Assembly: GCA_938022165.1 (NCBI GenBank)
Contig: CALIEI010000044.1
Span: forward strand, 34,387 to 98,386
Reading direction: 5' to 3'
DNA: 64,000 nucleotides
Source: an uncultured Saprospiraceae bacterium
GTDB taxonomy: Bacteria > Bacteroidota > Bacteroidia > Chitinophagales > Saprospiraceae
This document shows positions 51,982 through 59,043 of this stretch, piece by piece. Both the position numbers and the translations under genes were made by a program. The notes beneath the pieces were generated by a model. The model ran no database searches. It worked only from the letters and a program-made list of their open reading frames with translations, and was not told where the DNA came from. Numbering within the stretch: position 1 is the first letter of the stretch; each line of letters opens with the position of its first letter.

Positions 51982-52093
51982 CCTCGCTTACTCCGAAGGG
52001 ATCGGGAGTTCCCCGCCTGGTTGGCGCCAGTCGGACAGGCCTGCCCGACTGACTAGCGTCAGCGTGGTCAGGCGGGGAATCTCTCATCACCCA
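51982..52093 (+). pseudogene. Partial tRNA-Val duplicate interrupted by a 67-bp palindrome
   Basis: 51982-52010 repeats the anticodon arm, variable region and T stem of the tRNA with a few changes (CTTACTCCGAAGGGATC instead of CTTACACCGAGGGGGTC). 52078-52093 repeats the rest of the T arm and the acceptor 3' strand. The 5' half of the tRNA is missing, so this cannot form a tRNA. The 67 bp between the parts (52011-52077) are an inserted palindromic element. Confidence 0.92.
52011..52077. mobile_element. 67-bp cloverleaf-like palindromic insertion element
   Basis: The insert has perfect 9-bp outer arms CCCCGCCTG/CAGGCGGGG and three internal hairpins: CTGG...CCAG, CAGTCGG-a-CAGGCCTG-c-CCGACTG and CTGAC-tagc-GTCAG. 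Comparison with the intact tRNA shows it sits within TTCGAA of the T-loop; either it replaced CG or it went in between C and G with no target duplication. It encodes nothing. It is too short to move alone, so a trans-acting enzyme would be needed. I saw no second copy in the window. Confidence 0.8.
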
Positions 52094-52098
52094 CATTT

Positions 52099-52132
52099 AG
52101 AGGCTTTTGCATTCGCATAGCCTCTTTTTTTT
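52099..52132 (+). terminator. Duplicated tRNA-Val terminator
   Basis: AGAGGC...GCCTCT hairpin followed by a T run. It is a near-identical copy of the hairpin at 51914-51946, carried along in the same duplication. The following 285 bp up to the AsmA-like gene show nothing I can support. Confidence 0.7.
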
Positions 52133-52416
52133 GCCCTATTTTCAATGAAATTTTTCATTCTACCGGAAAGCAAACGTAATTCAATAGCTTGAAGCACAAA
52201 GACTAGCAAAACTTTCAAAACTGAAAAATATCCTCCTTTTAAATCTCGTTATATATAAAATTTATATATTTATACTGTCTCTTGCCACTTGTCTCCCTTT
52301 TTTTGAAGTGAATTGAAAAGATTTGGATGAGCTATTATATCCTTCCAATCAGCCTATAAGCTATTTTCAAACTGCTATTTAGAATTGAAACAAAGTATTG
52401 TATTCACGTTAAACTC

Positions 52417-55149
52417 ATGCTAGACATGGATTCGCCATTTACTGACATATCAACACCAACTTCTTTTGATCAAGAATCAGAAAGTAAGTCGACCAGTTTG
52501 CTTCTCAAGCTAGCTAAAGGATTTCTCCTGCTTGTTTTCATCCTACTAACTATTTCTTTTGCAATTGCTACTTTCTTTGAAGATGAAATAAAAGAAAAGC
52601 TAGTAGACGCTATCAATGATCAGTTAAAGTCCGAATTAGAAGTTGAATCATTTCAACTATCGCTTATCAAAGGATTTCCAAATGTTTCGGCAAACTTTAC
52701 GAATGTAGTACTTGATGGTACTTTTCAAAGTAATACAGCTCCATTATTAGAGGCTAGTAGTCTTTCATTTACTGTTCCCCTAGTTCAATTACTTAGTGAT
52801 AACATACAAGTGAAGTCAGTATTAATAGAAAACGGAGCTGTGAGCATTTATGTCAACAGTAAGGGCAAACCAAATTATAAAATATTAAAATCAACTAGTG
52901 ACAGTAAACGAGCCGAAAACTTTCAGCTAGATATCGAAGAAGCCATTTTTAGTAATGTAGAAATAATTTACACTAACAAAGGAACGGATATTACTAGTAG
53001 AGTTAGAATTGACGACGCATCATTGAGTGGTAATTTCAGAGCAGACAATTATGCTTTGAAAAGTATAGGAAAAGGGGAAAGTTACTTTCTTGACATTGCA
53101 GACAAACGTTTTGTCCCAGGACATGAAATAAATTTCGACTTCATTCTTGATATTGATATGAACAAGAATCTATACGCTTTTGAAAAGGGTGATCTCACTT
53201 TAGACGATAATAAATTTCATATCACTGGGGACATCATTAATGATCCGGAGGGATTTATTTATGATATAAAAGCCAAATCAAAAGATGGAAACTTAGCTTC
53301 TGCATTTACCTTACTCCCAGCCCAATACTTAGAATACTTTAATGACATTAAAAGTACAGGAACATTTCTTTTTGATCTGACATACAAAGGTCAAGAAACT
53401 GATGAAGAGAATCCAAAATTAACAGCTCGAATGCACCTCAAAAAAGGGCAAATCAAAAGCCCTTTATTGTCCAAACCCATTAAAAATGTAAACTTTACTG
53501 CTTCATTTAATAATGGTAAATACAGAAGCCTAAAATCCAGCATCATACAAGTATCTAACTTCAAGGGTTATTTCAACAAAGAATTAACTCAAATGGAATT
53601 AGATATTTACAATCTGGAAGACCCTAGTATTGACTTGGAACTTGACGGTACTATCCCTGTAAATTCACTTTACAAATTCCTTCATAAGGATATGCTTTCG
53701 GATGCCCAAGGAGAATTGGATATAAAGAACTTGAAAGTTAGAGGGAAGCATGCAGACATGAGTTCTATGTCTGGTATATCGAAAGTAAAAGTAAGTGGGG
53801 ATATCGTTTTCAAGAAAGCCGGCTTGAGTGTAAACGATTATCCATTTGTAGCACAAAAAGGAATCTTATCTCTTAAAGGCAACAATATTCAAGTAAAAGA
53901 ATTAGCTCTGACAGGAGCTGATAGTGACGCAACAATAAGCGGTAGTTTCAAAAATCTAATTCCAGTGATGTTTGCCGATTCATTGAATTCTCAAAACGCT
54001 GAACTTAGTTTTGAGTCTAAACTAGTATCCCAAAATATGGATCTAGATCAACTGGTAGATGCTTTCAAAACGAAAGACACTGAGGAGGAAGAAGATAATG
54101 ATACAGGTTGGCATTCAAAAATAAGCGGATTTCTGAATGGAACATTCGACGCTTATGTAAAGCAATTAAATTATGGAAAACTGAAGGGTCAAGAGTTTGA
54201 AGGCAGTCTAGACTTTGAGGACGACATACTCACTATTGATGGAGATGTAGAAGCTATGGATGGGAGCATGGCTATCGAAGGAGAATTGTCTCTTACAAAA
54301 ACACCAAAGTTAGTGGGAGAGATTGAAGCAAAAAATATTGACGTGTATGCGTTATTTGATCAAGCTAACAACTTTGGACAAAGTACGATCCTTGCCGAAA
54401 ATATCCAGGGACGAATGAATTCCAACATGATTATTAATGCATACTTCGATGAGCGCGGTACATTCTTGACAGACAAACTACATGTCTATGCCGGCATGGA
54501 AATTCATGATGGAGAACTCGTTGAACTAGATCTACTAAACAGTTTTGATAAATTTGTAAAGACTGAAGACCTACAGCATATCCAATTCACAAAACTTGAA
54601 AACTGGTTTGAGATTCATCGAGGAAAAATCCATATTCCCGTGATGTTCATCCAAAGTAACGCGCTCAACATGGAAGTGAGTGGTACGCATACTTTTGATC
54701 ATGACATCAACTATAATGTGAAGATAAATCCAATGCAAATAATTGCCAGCAAACTCAAAAAACACAATAGAACTAGAAGGCCGCAAAAAGATCAGCGTGG
54801 CGGCTTGATTCAATGGCACTATACTATTCGTGGTACTGTAGATGATTATGTAGTCAACAAAAATAAATCCGCTGTTCAGGACAACTTCGTAACTAGTAAA
54901 TACAAGAAAGACAAAATAAGAAGTGTGTTAGAAGATTCCTTCGGCGCATTCGATCTAAATTCTTCTGTAGCTACTAATGTAAAAAAGAAACCTGTAGCTA
55001 AGCCAGAAGTCAAAAAAGAAACACCAGCACCAAAACCGCAGGAAGAAATCATTCAAGCACAAGTCGACGATGAAGTATTCCTTGACTTCGAAGTAGAAGA
55101 CGAAGAAGACACAGAATACATCCAATTTCAAGGGGATGATGGTGACTGA
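52417..55149 (+). CDS. AsmA-family inner-membrane protein
   Basis: A 910-aa protein with a cytoplasmic N-terminus, one membrane helix (LAKGFLLLVFILLTISFAIATFF, ~residues 32-54) and a long periplasmic region of repeated beta strands, as in the AsmA/TamB-like bridge proteins (N-terminal KEKLVDAINDQLKSELEVESFQLSLIKGFPNVSANFTNV). The C-terminus is a Lys/Pro/Glu-rich and then acidic tail (ETPAPKPQEE...DEEDTEYIQFQGDDGD). Members help move lipids between the membranes. It is monocistronic. Confidence 0.85.
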   Translation: MLDMDSPFTDISTPTSFDQESESKSTSLLLKLAKGFLLLVFILLTISFAIATFFEDEIKEKLVDAINDQLKSELEVESFQLSLIKGFPNVSANFTNVVLDGTFQSNTAPLLEASSLSFTVPLVQLLSDNIQVKSVLIENGAVSIYVNSKGKPNYKILKSTSDSKRAENFQLDIEEAIFSNVEIIYTNKGTDITSRVRIDDASLSGNFRADNYALKSIGKGESYFLDIADKRFVPGHEINFDFILDIDMNKNLYAFEKGDLTLDDNKFHITGDIINDPEGFIYDIKAKSKDGNLASAFTLLPAQYLEYFNDIKSTGTFLFDLTYKGQETDEENPKLTARMHLKKGQIKSPLLSKPIKNVNFTASFNNGKYRSLKSSIIQVSNFKGYFNKELTQMELDIYNLEDPSIDLELDGTIPVNSLYKFLHKDMLSDAQGELDIKNLKVRGKHADMSSMSGISKVKVSGDIVFKKAGLSVNDYPFVAQKGILSLKGNNIQVKELALTGADSDATISGSFKNLIPVMFADSLNSQNAELSFESKLVSQNMDLDQLVDAFKTKDTEEEEDNDTGWHSKISGFLNGTFDAYVKQLNYGKLKGQEFEGSLDFEDDILTIDGDVEAMDGSMAIEGELSLTKTPKLVGEIEAKNIDVYALFDQANNFGQSTILAENIQGRMNSNMIINAYFDERGTFLTDKLHVYAGMEIHDGELVELDLLNSFDKFVKTEDLQHIQFTKLENWFEIHRGKIHIPVMFIQSNALNMEVSGTHTFDHDINYNVKINPMQIIASKLKKHNRTRRPQKDQRGGLIQWHYTIRGTVDDYVVNKNKSAVQDNFVTSKYKKDKIRSVLEDSFGAFDLNSSVATNVKKKPVAKPEVKKETPAPKPQEEIIQAQVDDEVFLDFEVEDEEDTEYIQFQGDDGD

Positions 55150-55171
55150 CCGATGCGAAGCAAAAATGGTC

Positions 55172-55372
55172 AGAATCAGGATTTTCAGAATTAAAGAATT
55201 TTCAGGATTAGTCCCATACCCAAACTAGATTATAAACTCTAATTAGAGATATCAACTAAAACCAAGAAGAATCAAGATTACCAGAATTAAAGGATTTTCA
55301 GGATTAGCACCATCCTCAAACTAGAATGTAAACTCTAATTAGAGACCACTAACTAGAATCAAGAACAATCAA
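55172..55372. repeat. Two diverged copies of a ~96-bp intergenic unit
   Basis: The unit ttttcaggattag...caaactaga-t-taaactctaattagaga occurs twice, 96 bp apart (aaactctaattagaga at 55234 and 55330). It is related in style to ORF-free AT-rich filler in other spacers. No gene is present between 55150 and 55479. Confidence 0.75.
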
Positions 55373-55420
55373 AATTCCCCTTATCCTAAAATTCTGTGAA
55401 TTCTGATCCTACAAGAAAAT

Positions 55421-55458
55421 AAAAAAAGCCCTCATCGCTTTCGCGATGAGGGCTTTTT
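55421..55458. terminator. Bidirectional intrinsic terminator
   Basis: GCCCTCATCGC-tttc-GCGATGAGGGC, a perfect 11-bp stem flanked by an A run on the left and a T run on the right. It can serve both the AsmA-like gene (plus) and the tonB-like gene (minus), which converge here. Confidence 0.93.
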
Positions 55459-55479
55459 ATTTTCCAATTGGAAAAATCT

Positions 55480-56394
55480 TTATTGAAGCTTAAACTTCAC
55501 TGGAAGGTTGAACTGTACTTTTACGGGACGTCCACGCTGCTTACCTGGATTCCAAGTAGGCATCATCTGTACGATCCTAAGTGCTTCAGCTCCACATCCG
55601 GCTCCGATATCTCTAACCGTTTCAGGAGCAGTTATCTTTCCATCTTTGTCTACGACAAAACGGATAACAACAGTTCCTTCTACGCCGTTCTCACGCGCGA
55701 TTGCAGGATACTTGATATTACCATAGATAAATTCAAGCATCTTCTTTTGCGCACAAGCCTTTTTAGCAGCTTCATCTCCGGCAGATTCACAACCAGGAAA
55801 TTTAGGCATCTCTTCCACTACCTTAAAGATCTCTTCCACTTCCGGCTCTGGCGGTGGTGGCGGAGGAGGTGGCGGTGGTGGCGGTGCCTCTTTCTTTGGT
55901 GGTGGAGGCGGTTCATCTACCACAGTCTCTTCCTCTACAGACTGATCAATAAATTCTGGTTCCTCTTCTTCCTCAATCTCTTCTTCAGGTACCTCTTCGA
56001 TAACTGGTGGTGGAGGTGGCGGAGGAGGTGGCGGTGGCTCAGCAGTTCTAGGTGGTTCTACCTCGATGTCATCATCGATCTCCAAAGCATCATCCGGTAT
56101 GAAAAAAGTTTTTTCATACTGCGTCCAACCAAATGCCAAAGTCGTCAAACCGATAGACAACGCTAGACCCAATAAGGTAAGCGGAGTACGGAAGTTACTC
56201 AAAGCATTTACTTGAGGATATTTGGTTCTAGATCCTAAAAGCGACTTTGTTACTTCGCCAGAATGATCCTTAGAGGAAAAACCACTAAACCTACTTCTCA
56301 TCATGATGACAAGTCCCACCACCAATAAGACTAACAACCCACAGACTATGCCTAGGGTGGTTCCTCTCAATGCGATGTCAACTAAAAACAGCAT
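55480..56394 (-). CDS. TonB-family energy transducer
   Basis: A 304-aa protein from ATG 56394 (MLFLVDIALRGTTLGIVCG); the longer track ORF runs into vanZ. Two hydrophobic helices (~10-30 and ~70-90) are followed by Pro/Glu-rich spacers with runs of 10-12 prolines, and then a TonB C-terminal domain (YPAIARENGVEGTVVIRFVVDKDG ... WNPGKQRGRPVKVQFNLPV). It would carry proton-motive energy to outer-membrane receptors. No exbB/exbD is adjacent. vanZ and gcvH lie upstream on the same strand, 4 bp and 31 bp apart. Confidence 0.92.
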   Translation of the reverse strand: MLFLVDIALRGTTLGIVCGLLVLLVVGLVIMMRSRFSGFSSKDHSGEVTKSLLGSRTKYPQVNALSNFRTPLTLLGLALSIGLTTLAFGWTQYEKTFFIPDDALEIDDDIEVEPPRTAEPPPPPPPPPPPVIEEVPEEEIEEEEEPEFIDQSVEEETVVDEPPPPPKKEAPPPPPPPPPPPPEPEVEEIFKVVEEMPKFPGCESAGDEAAKKACAQKKMLEFIYGNIKYPAIARENGVEGTVVIRFVVDKDGKITAPETVRDIGAGCGAEALRIVQMMPTWNPGKQRGRPVKVQFNLPVKFKLQ

Positions 56395-56398
56395 ATAA

Positions 56399-56839
56399 TT
56401 AAGTAAATTTAATGTACAAGTATTTAAAAAATGCAAATCCGCAGATTGCACCGATAATATTAGCTATAATATCCAAATATTCAAAATATCTACCTGGGAA
56501 AAAGAAATACTGCATCAGTTCCATACATATTCCATATCCACCAGCTAAAAACACTGCAAATATTGCCGATTTTGTAGTCAAAGGGACCTCATTCTTATGA
56601 TTTCCCCAAAGTATGGCTACAGTCAACAAACCGTACACGCCAAAGTGTCCAAGTTTGTCCATCGCAATCAAATCAAACCACGATTCAGGAAGATTTATCC
56701 CTGCTTTTGCTGACAAAACCAGTATAACCAATGACCATATCACTGCTGGCAGGTAGTTCTTCAAAATTATAGATGTAAGTGAAGAATATTTTGGTGTGTG
56801 CCTTTTAGGAAAAAATGAAATATTTTCCCCACAAGACAT
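56399..56839 (-). CDS. VanZ-like family membrane protein
   Basis: A 146-aa protein with four membrane helices and the VanZ-like motif pattern: LPESWFDLIAMDKLGHFGVYGLLTVAILWG, GGYGICMELMQYFFFPGRYFEYLDIIANIIGAICGF. The conserved Asp-Lys-xx-His and the E-x-x-Q...D-x-x-x-N pattern fit. The family contributes to teicoplanin resistance in enterococci, but most bacterial members have unknown roles. Four bases separate its stop from the tonB-like start. Confidence 0.85.
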   Translation of the reverse strand: MSCGENISFFPKRHTPKYSSLTSIILKNYLPAVIWSLVILVLSAKAGINLPESWFDLIAMDKLGHFGVYGLLTVAILWGNHKNEVPLTTKSAIFAVFLAGGYGICMELMQYFFFPGRYFEYLDIIANIIGAICGFAFFKYLYIKFT

Positions 56840-56870
56840 TTAATCGATTGCTAAACAGATAAATAGGTGA

Positions 56871-57260
56871 CTATGAGACCATCTTTTCATATGCCGCAGC
56901 ATCAAGCAGATCATCCACTTCTTTCGGATCACTCATTTTCACTTTTATAATCCAGCCATCACCATAAGGGTCATTATTGGCCAGTGTCGGATCATCACCA
57001 TCATTTTCATCCAGCTTACTGTTGAATTCTAGCACCTCGCCCGATACTGGCATAAACAAATCCGAAGTCGTCTTTACCGCCTCTACCGTTCCAAATACCT
57101 CATCCTTCGCCAAAGTCTCCCCTACTGTTTCCACTTCTATATACACCAGCTCGCCCAATTCAGATTGTGCAAAGTCACTAATTCCTATCGTAGCCACATC
57201 GCCATCGATGCTAATCCATTCGTGCTCTTTTGTATATTTTAATTCCGCTGGTAAATTCAT
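56871..57260 (-). CDS. gcvH: Glycine cleavage system H protein
   Basis: A 129-aa lipoyl carrier from ATG 57260 (MNLPAELKYTKEHEWISIDGDVATIGI). The lipoylated lysine is in GTVEAVKTTSDLFMP. It shuttles the aminomethyl group between the P, T and L proteins. The track ORF extends upstream through element copy 7 and should be trimmed. It heads a probable gcvH-vanZ-tonB transcript. Confidence 0.95.
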   Translation of the reverse strand: MNLPAELKYTKEHEWISIDGDVATIGISDFAQSELGELVYIEVETVGETLAKDEVFGTVEAVKTTSDLFMPVSGEVLEFNSKLDENDGDDPTLANNDPYGDGWIIKVKMSDPKEVDDLLDAAAYEKMVS

Positions 57261-57348
57261 TTCTACTGAGTATTTTGATTTTTGTAAAGAAACGAACTTT
57301 GATACATATATAGGTAGTACTTGATAAGTATTTTTTGCATGTGTCTTT

Positions 57349-57493
57349 GGGGCCATGCCGATGCTGCCCCCCCGCTTGGCTACCCACATCGGCACCGCGC
57401 TCTGCGTCACTCCATGTTCATTTCGGTCCCGATAAAAAAAATCGGGACTACTCCCTATGGTCGTATGACTCCGATCGCTTGTCCACTTCGTAG
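57349..57493 (+). repeat. Structured intergenic element, copy 7
   Basis: Reading plus: GGGGCCATGCCGATG, a 7-bp stem GCCGATG/CATCGGC (57357-57393), the block CTGCGTCACTCCATG, the stem GTCCCGAT-aaaaaaa-ATCGGGAC (57426-57448) and the end block CGATCGCTTGTCCACTTC. It is not directly downstream of a plus-strand gene; it forms an inverted pair with copy 8, 395 bp apart edge to edge across the spacer. Confidence 0.6.
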
Positions 57494-57574
57494 CTTTTAG
57501 ATCTTGATTAACCATAAAGGAAATTAAACCATGATTGAGTCCACTCCGGAAACTACCGAATTGCAAAAAGTAGG

Positions 57575-57739
57575 TTATTTTGGATGAGATTTTTTATTTT
57601 CGAAATCCAGTAATGCTTGTGCGACAACTTGTTGGCGTGCCTGAGCATCAGTGTATTGAGAAAATGTAAAATATCGCCAAAAGAGCCATTTTGTGCTTTC
57701 GTGAGTTTTCGAAGTGGACTCATGATTCCATTTTAAAAA
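57575..57739 (-). pseudogene. Possible gene remnant (open frame without a start)
   Basis: Between element copies 7 and 8 the minus strand has an open frame ending KWLFWRYFTFSQYTDAQAR...LLDFENKKSHPK-stop. Its composition looks protein-like (many aromatic, Gln and Ala residues), but no ATG, GTG or TTG start lies in frame before an upstream stop inside copy 8. It may be the 3' end of a gene cut by copy 8. I do not recognise the family. Confidence 0.3.
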
Positions 57740-57746
57740 AATATCT

Positions 57747-57888
57747 GGGCGAGACGAAAAGTCGGAAGCCCTAGAGGACTAGGGGTGGAAGTGGGTCCTC
57801 GACCTTTTTTCAAGGTCGAGGTACGAACGTACGACCCGACCCAAGACATTGATTAGCATGGTGTAATGGCGTCGATGGGTAGGCCCCA
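57747..57888 (-). repeat. Structured intergenic element, copy 8
   Basis: Closest in layout to copy 1. Reading minus: GGGGCCTACCCATCGAC, the block GTCGGGTCGTACGTTCGTACC with the stem GTACG-aa-CGTAC (57821-57832), the stem CCTCGACC/GGTCGAGG (57797-57821), the block CACTTCCACCCCTAGTCC and a terminal GGGC/GCCC stem-loop whose inner 3-bp helix is GAC/GTC, versus GCC/GGC in copy 1. It ends about 135 bp before coxG. A lone -7 box, TAATTTTG, sits at 57969 without a good -33. Confidence 0.65.
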
Positions 57889-58022
57889 CATAATTCCAGT
57901 ATCTAAAATAGTGAAGATATAATATATCAGAATTGCAATGGCTATAAAATTATAGTTGTCTCATCTCGTAATTTTGCCAAATTATTTATTGCTTTCTTGC
58001 TGCAAATAAGTATATTGAGTTC

Positions 58023-58472
58023 ATGCTGGTAAAGGGGAATCACGAATTCAATATTTCAAAAGAAATGCTTTGGTCTTACTTAATGGACCCAGAAGTTTTA
58101 GCCAAAATCACTCCCGGTATTTCTGAATTGGAACCAACTGGAGAGGACAGCTACAATACTATCTCTAATATGAAAATAGGGCCTGTCAAAGGTTCATTCA
58201 AAGGGAAATTGAATGTCATCGATAAAGAGGAACCATCCTCCTTCGCAATAGATATGGAACAGTTGAGCAAAATCGGAAATGCTCATGGTAAAATCTCTAT
58301 GAAAATATCTGATGCCGATAATGGCTCTACTAATTTAGCATTTAATGGAGACGTAAAACTGTCAGGGATGATTGCGAGGATGGGGCAACGGGTACTGTCC
58401 GGTGTAGCGAATCTCATTATCAAAGAAGTTTTCGCATCTCTCGAAACGCATATATCCGAAAGCACTGCATAG
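58023..58472 (+). CDS. coxG: CoxG-like SRPBCC protein
   Basis: A 149-aa SRPBCC/START-fold protein of the CoxG (CO dehydrogenase subunit G) family: an N-terminal [29 protein letters not shown] and a hydrophobic cavity pattern to the end ([26 protein letters not shown]). In CO oxidisers CoxG helps dock the hydroxylase at the membrane or handles a quinone. First gene of coxG-S-L-M-D-E, 70 bp before coxS. Confidence 0.88.
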   Translation: MLVKGNHEFNISKEMLWSYLMDPEVLAKITPGISELEPTGEDSYNTISNMKIGPVKGSFKGKLNVIDKEEPSSFAIDMEQLSKIGNAHGKISMKISDADNGSTNLAFNGDVKLSGMIARMGQRVLSGVANLIIKEVFASLETHISESTA

Positions 58473-58542
58473 TGACTTTACTAGATACGATAAAAGAAAC
58501 TTTATAATAAATACCATTTACAAAATTAAAAACCTAACTAAG

Positions 58543-59022
58543 ATGAAGCATAAAATTTCAGTAAACATTAATGGAAAGCAATGTGAAGGCGAGGTAGAGG
58601 GAAGAGAATTGCTTGTCAATTTCCTTAGGGAACATCAATCCCTGACTGGGACACACATAGGTTGTGATACCAGTAGCTGTGGAGCTTGCACTATTCACTT
58701 GAATGGAGCTGCCACAAAATCATGCACCGTGCTTGCCGTCCAAGCAGACGGAGCAGAAGTGACGACTATAGAAGGAATGGCTACAAACGGAGAACTTCAC
58801 CCCTTGCAAGCTGGCTTCAAAGAGGAACATGGTCTACAATGTGGTTTTTGCACACCCGGCATGATCATGACCGCTGCTGACTTATTAAAAAACAATCCTA
58901 ATCCTTCTGAGCATGAAATACGTGAAGCCTTGGAAGGGAATATTTGTCGCTGCACAGGATATCACAACATAGTGAGATCCATACAACATGCTGCAAAGAA
59001 CATGAATGGTGTAACTGCTTAA
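58543..59022 (+). CDS. coxS: Molybdenum hydroxylase small subunit, 2x[2Fe-2S] (CoxS-type)
   Basis: A 159-aa iron-sulfur subunit. The plant-type cluster ligands are [15 protein letters not shown]...SCTV, and the second cluster is bound by [10 protein letters not shown] and CRCTGYHNI. It carries electrons from the molybdenum site in CoxL to FAD in CoxM. The length is typical. It lies 21 bp upstream of coxL. Confidence 0.95.
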   Translation: MKHKISVNINGKQCEGEVEGRELLVNFLREHQSLTGTHIGCDTSSCGACTIHLNGAATKSCTVLAVQADGAEVTTIEGMATNGELHPLQAGFKEEHGLQCGFCTPGMIMTAADLLKNNPNPSEHEIREALEGNICRCTGYHNIVRSIQHAAKNMNGVTA

Positions 59023-59043
59023 TTAATCCCTAAACAAAATAAA

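Noticed and set aside
52011-52077. Considered as a second functional tRNA or tmRNA-like structure
   Set aside because: The cloverleaf-like fold has no anticodon-arm or T-arm consensus; it is an insertion in a tRNA fragment.
57261-57566. N-terminal extension of gcvH in the ORF track
   Set aside because: It translates element copy 7; GcvH homologues begin at the ATG at 57260.
57969-57976. TAATTTTG as the coxG promoter
   Set aside because: No TTG is found 17-23 bp upstream; kept only as a remark.
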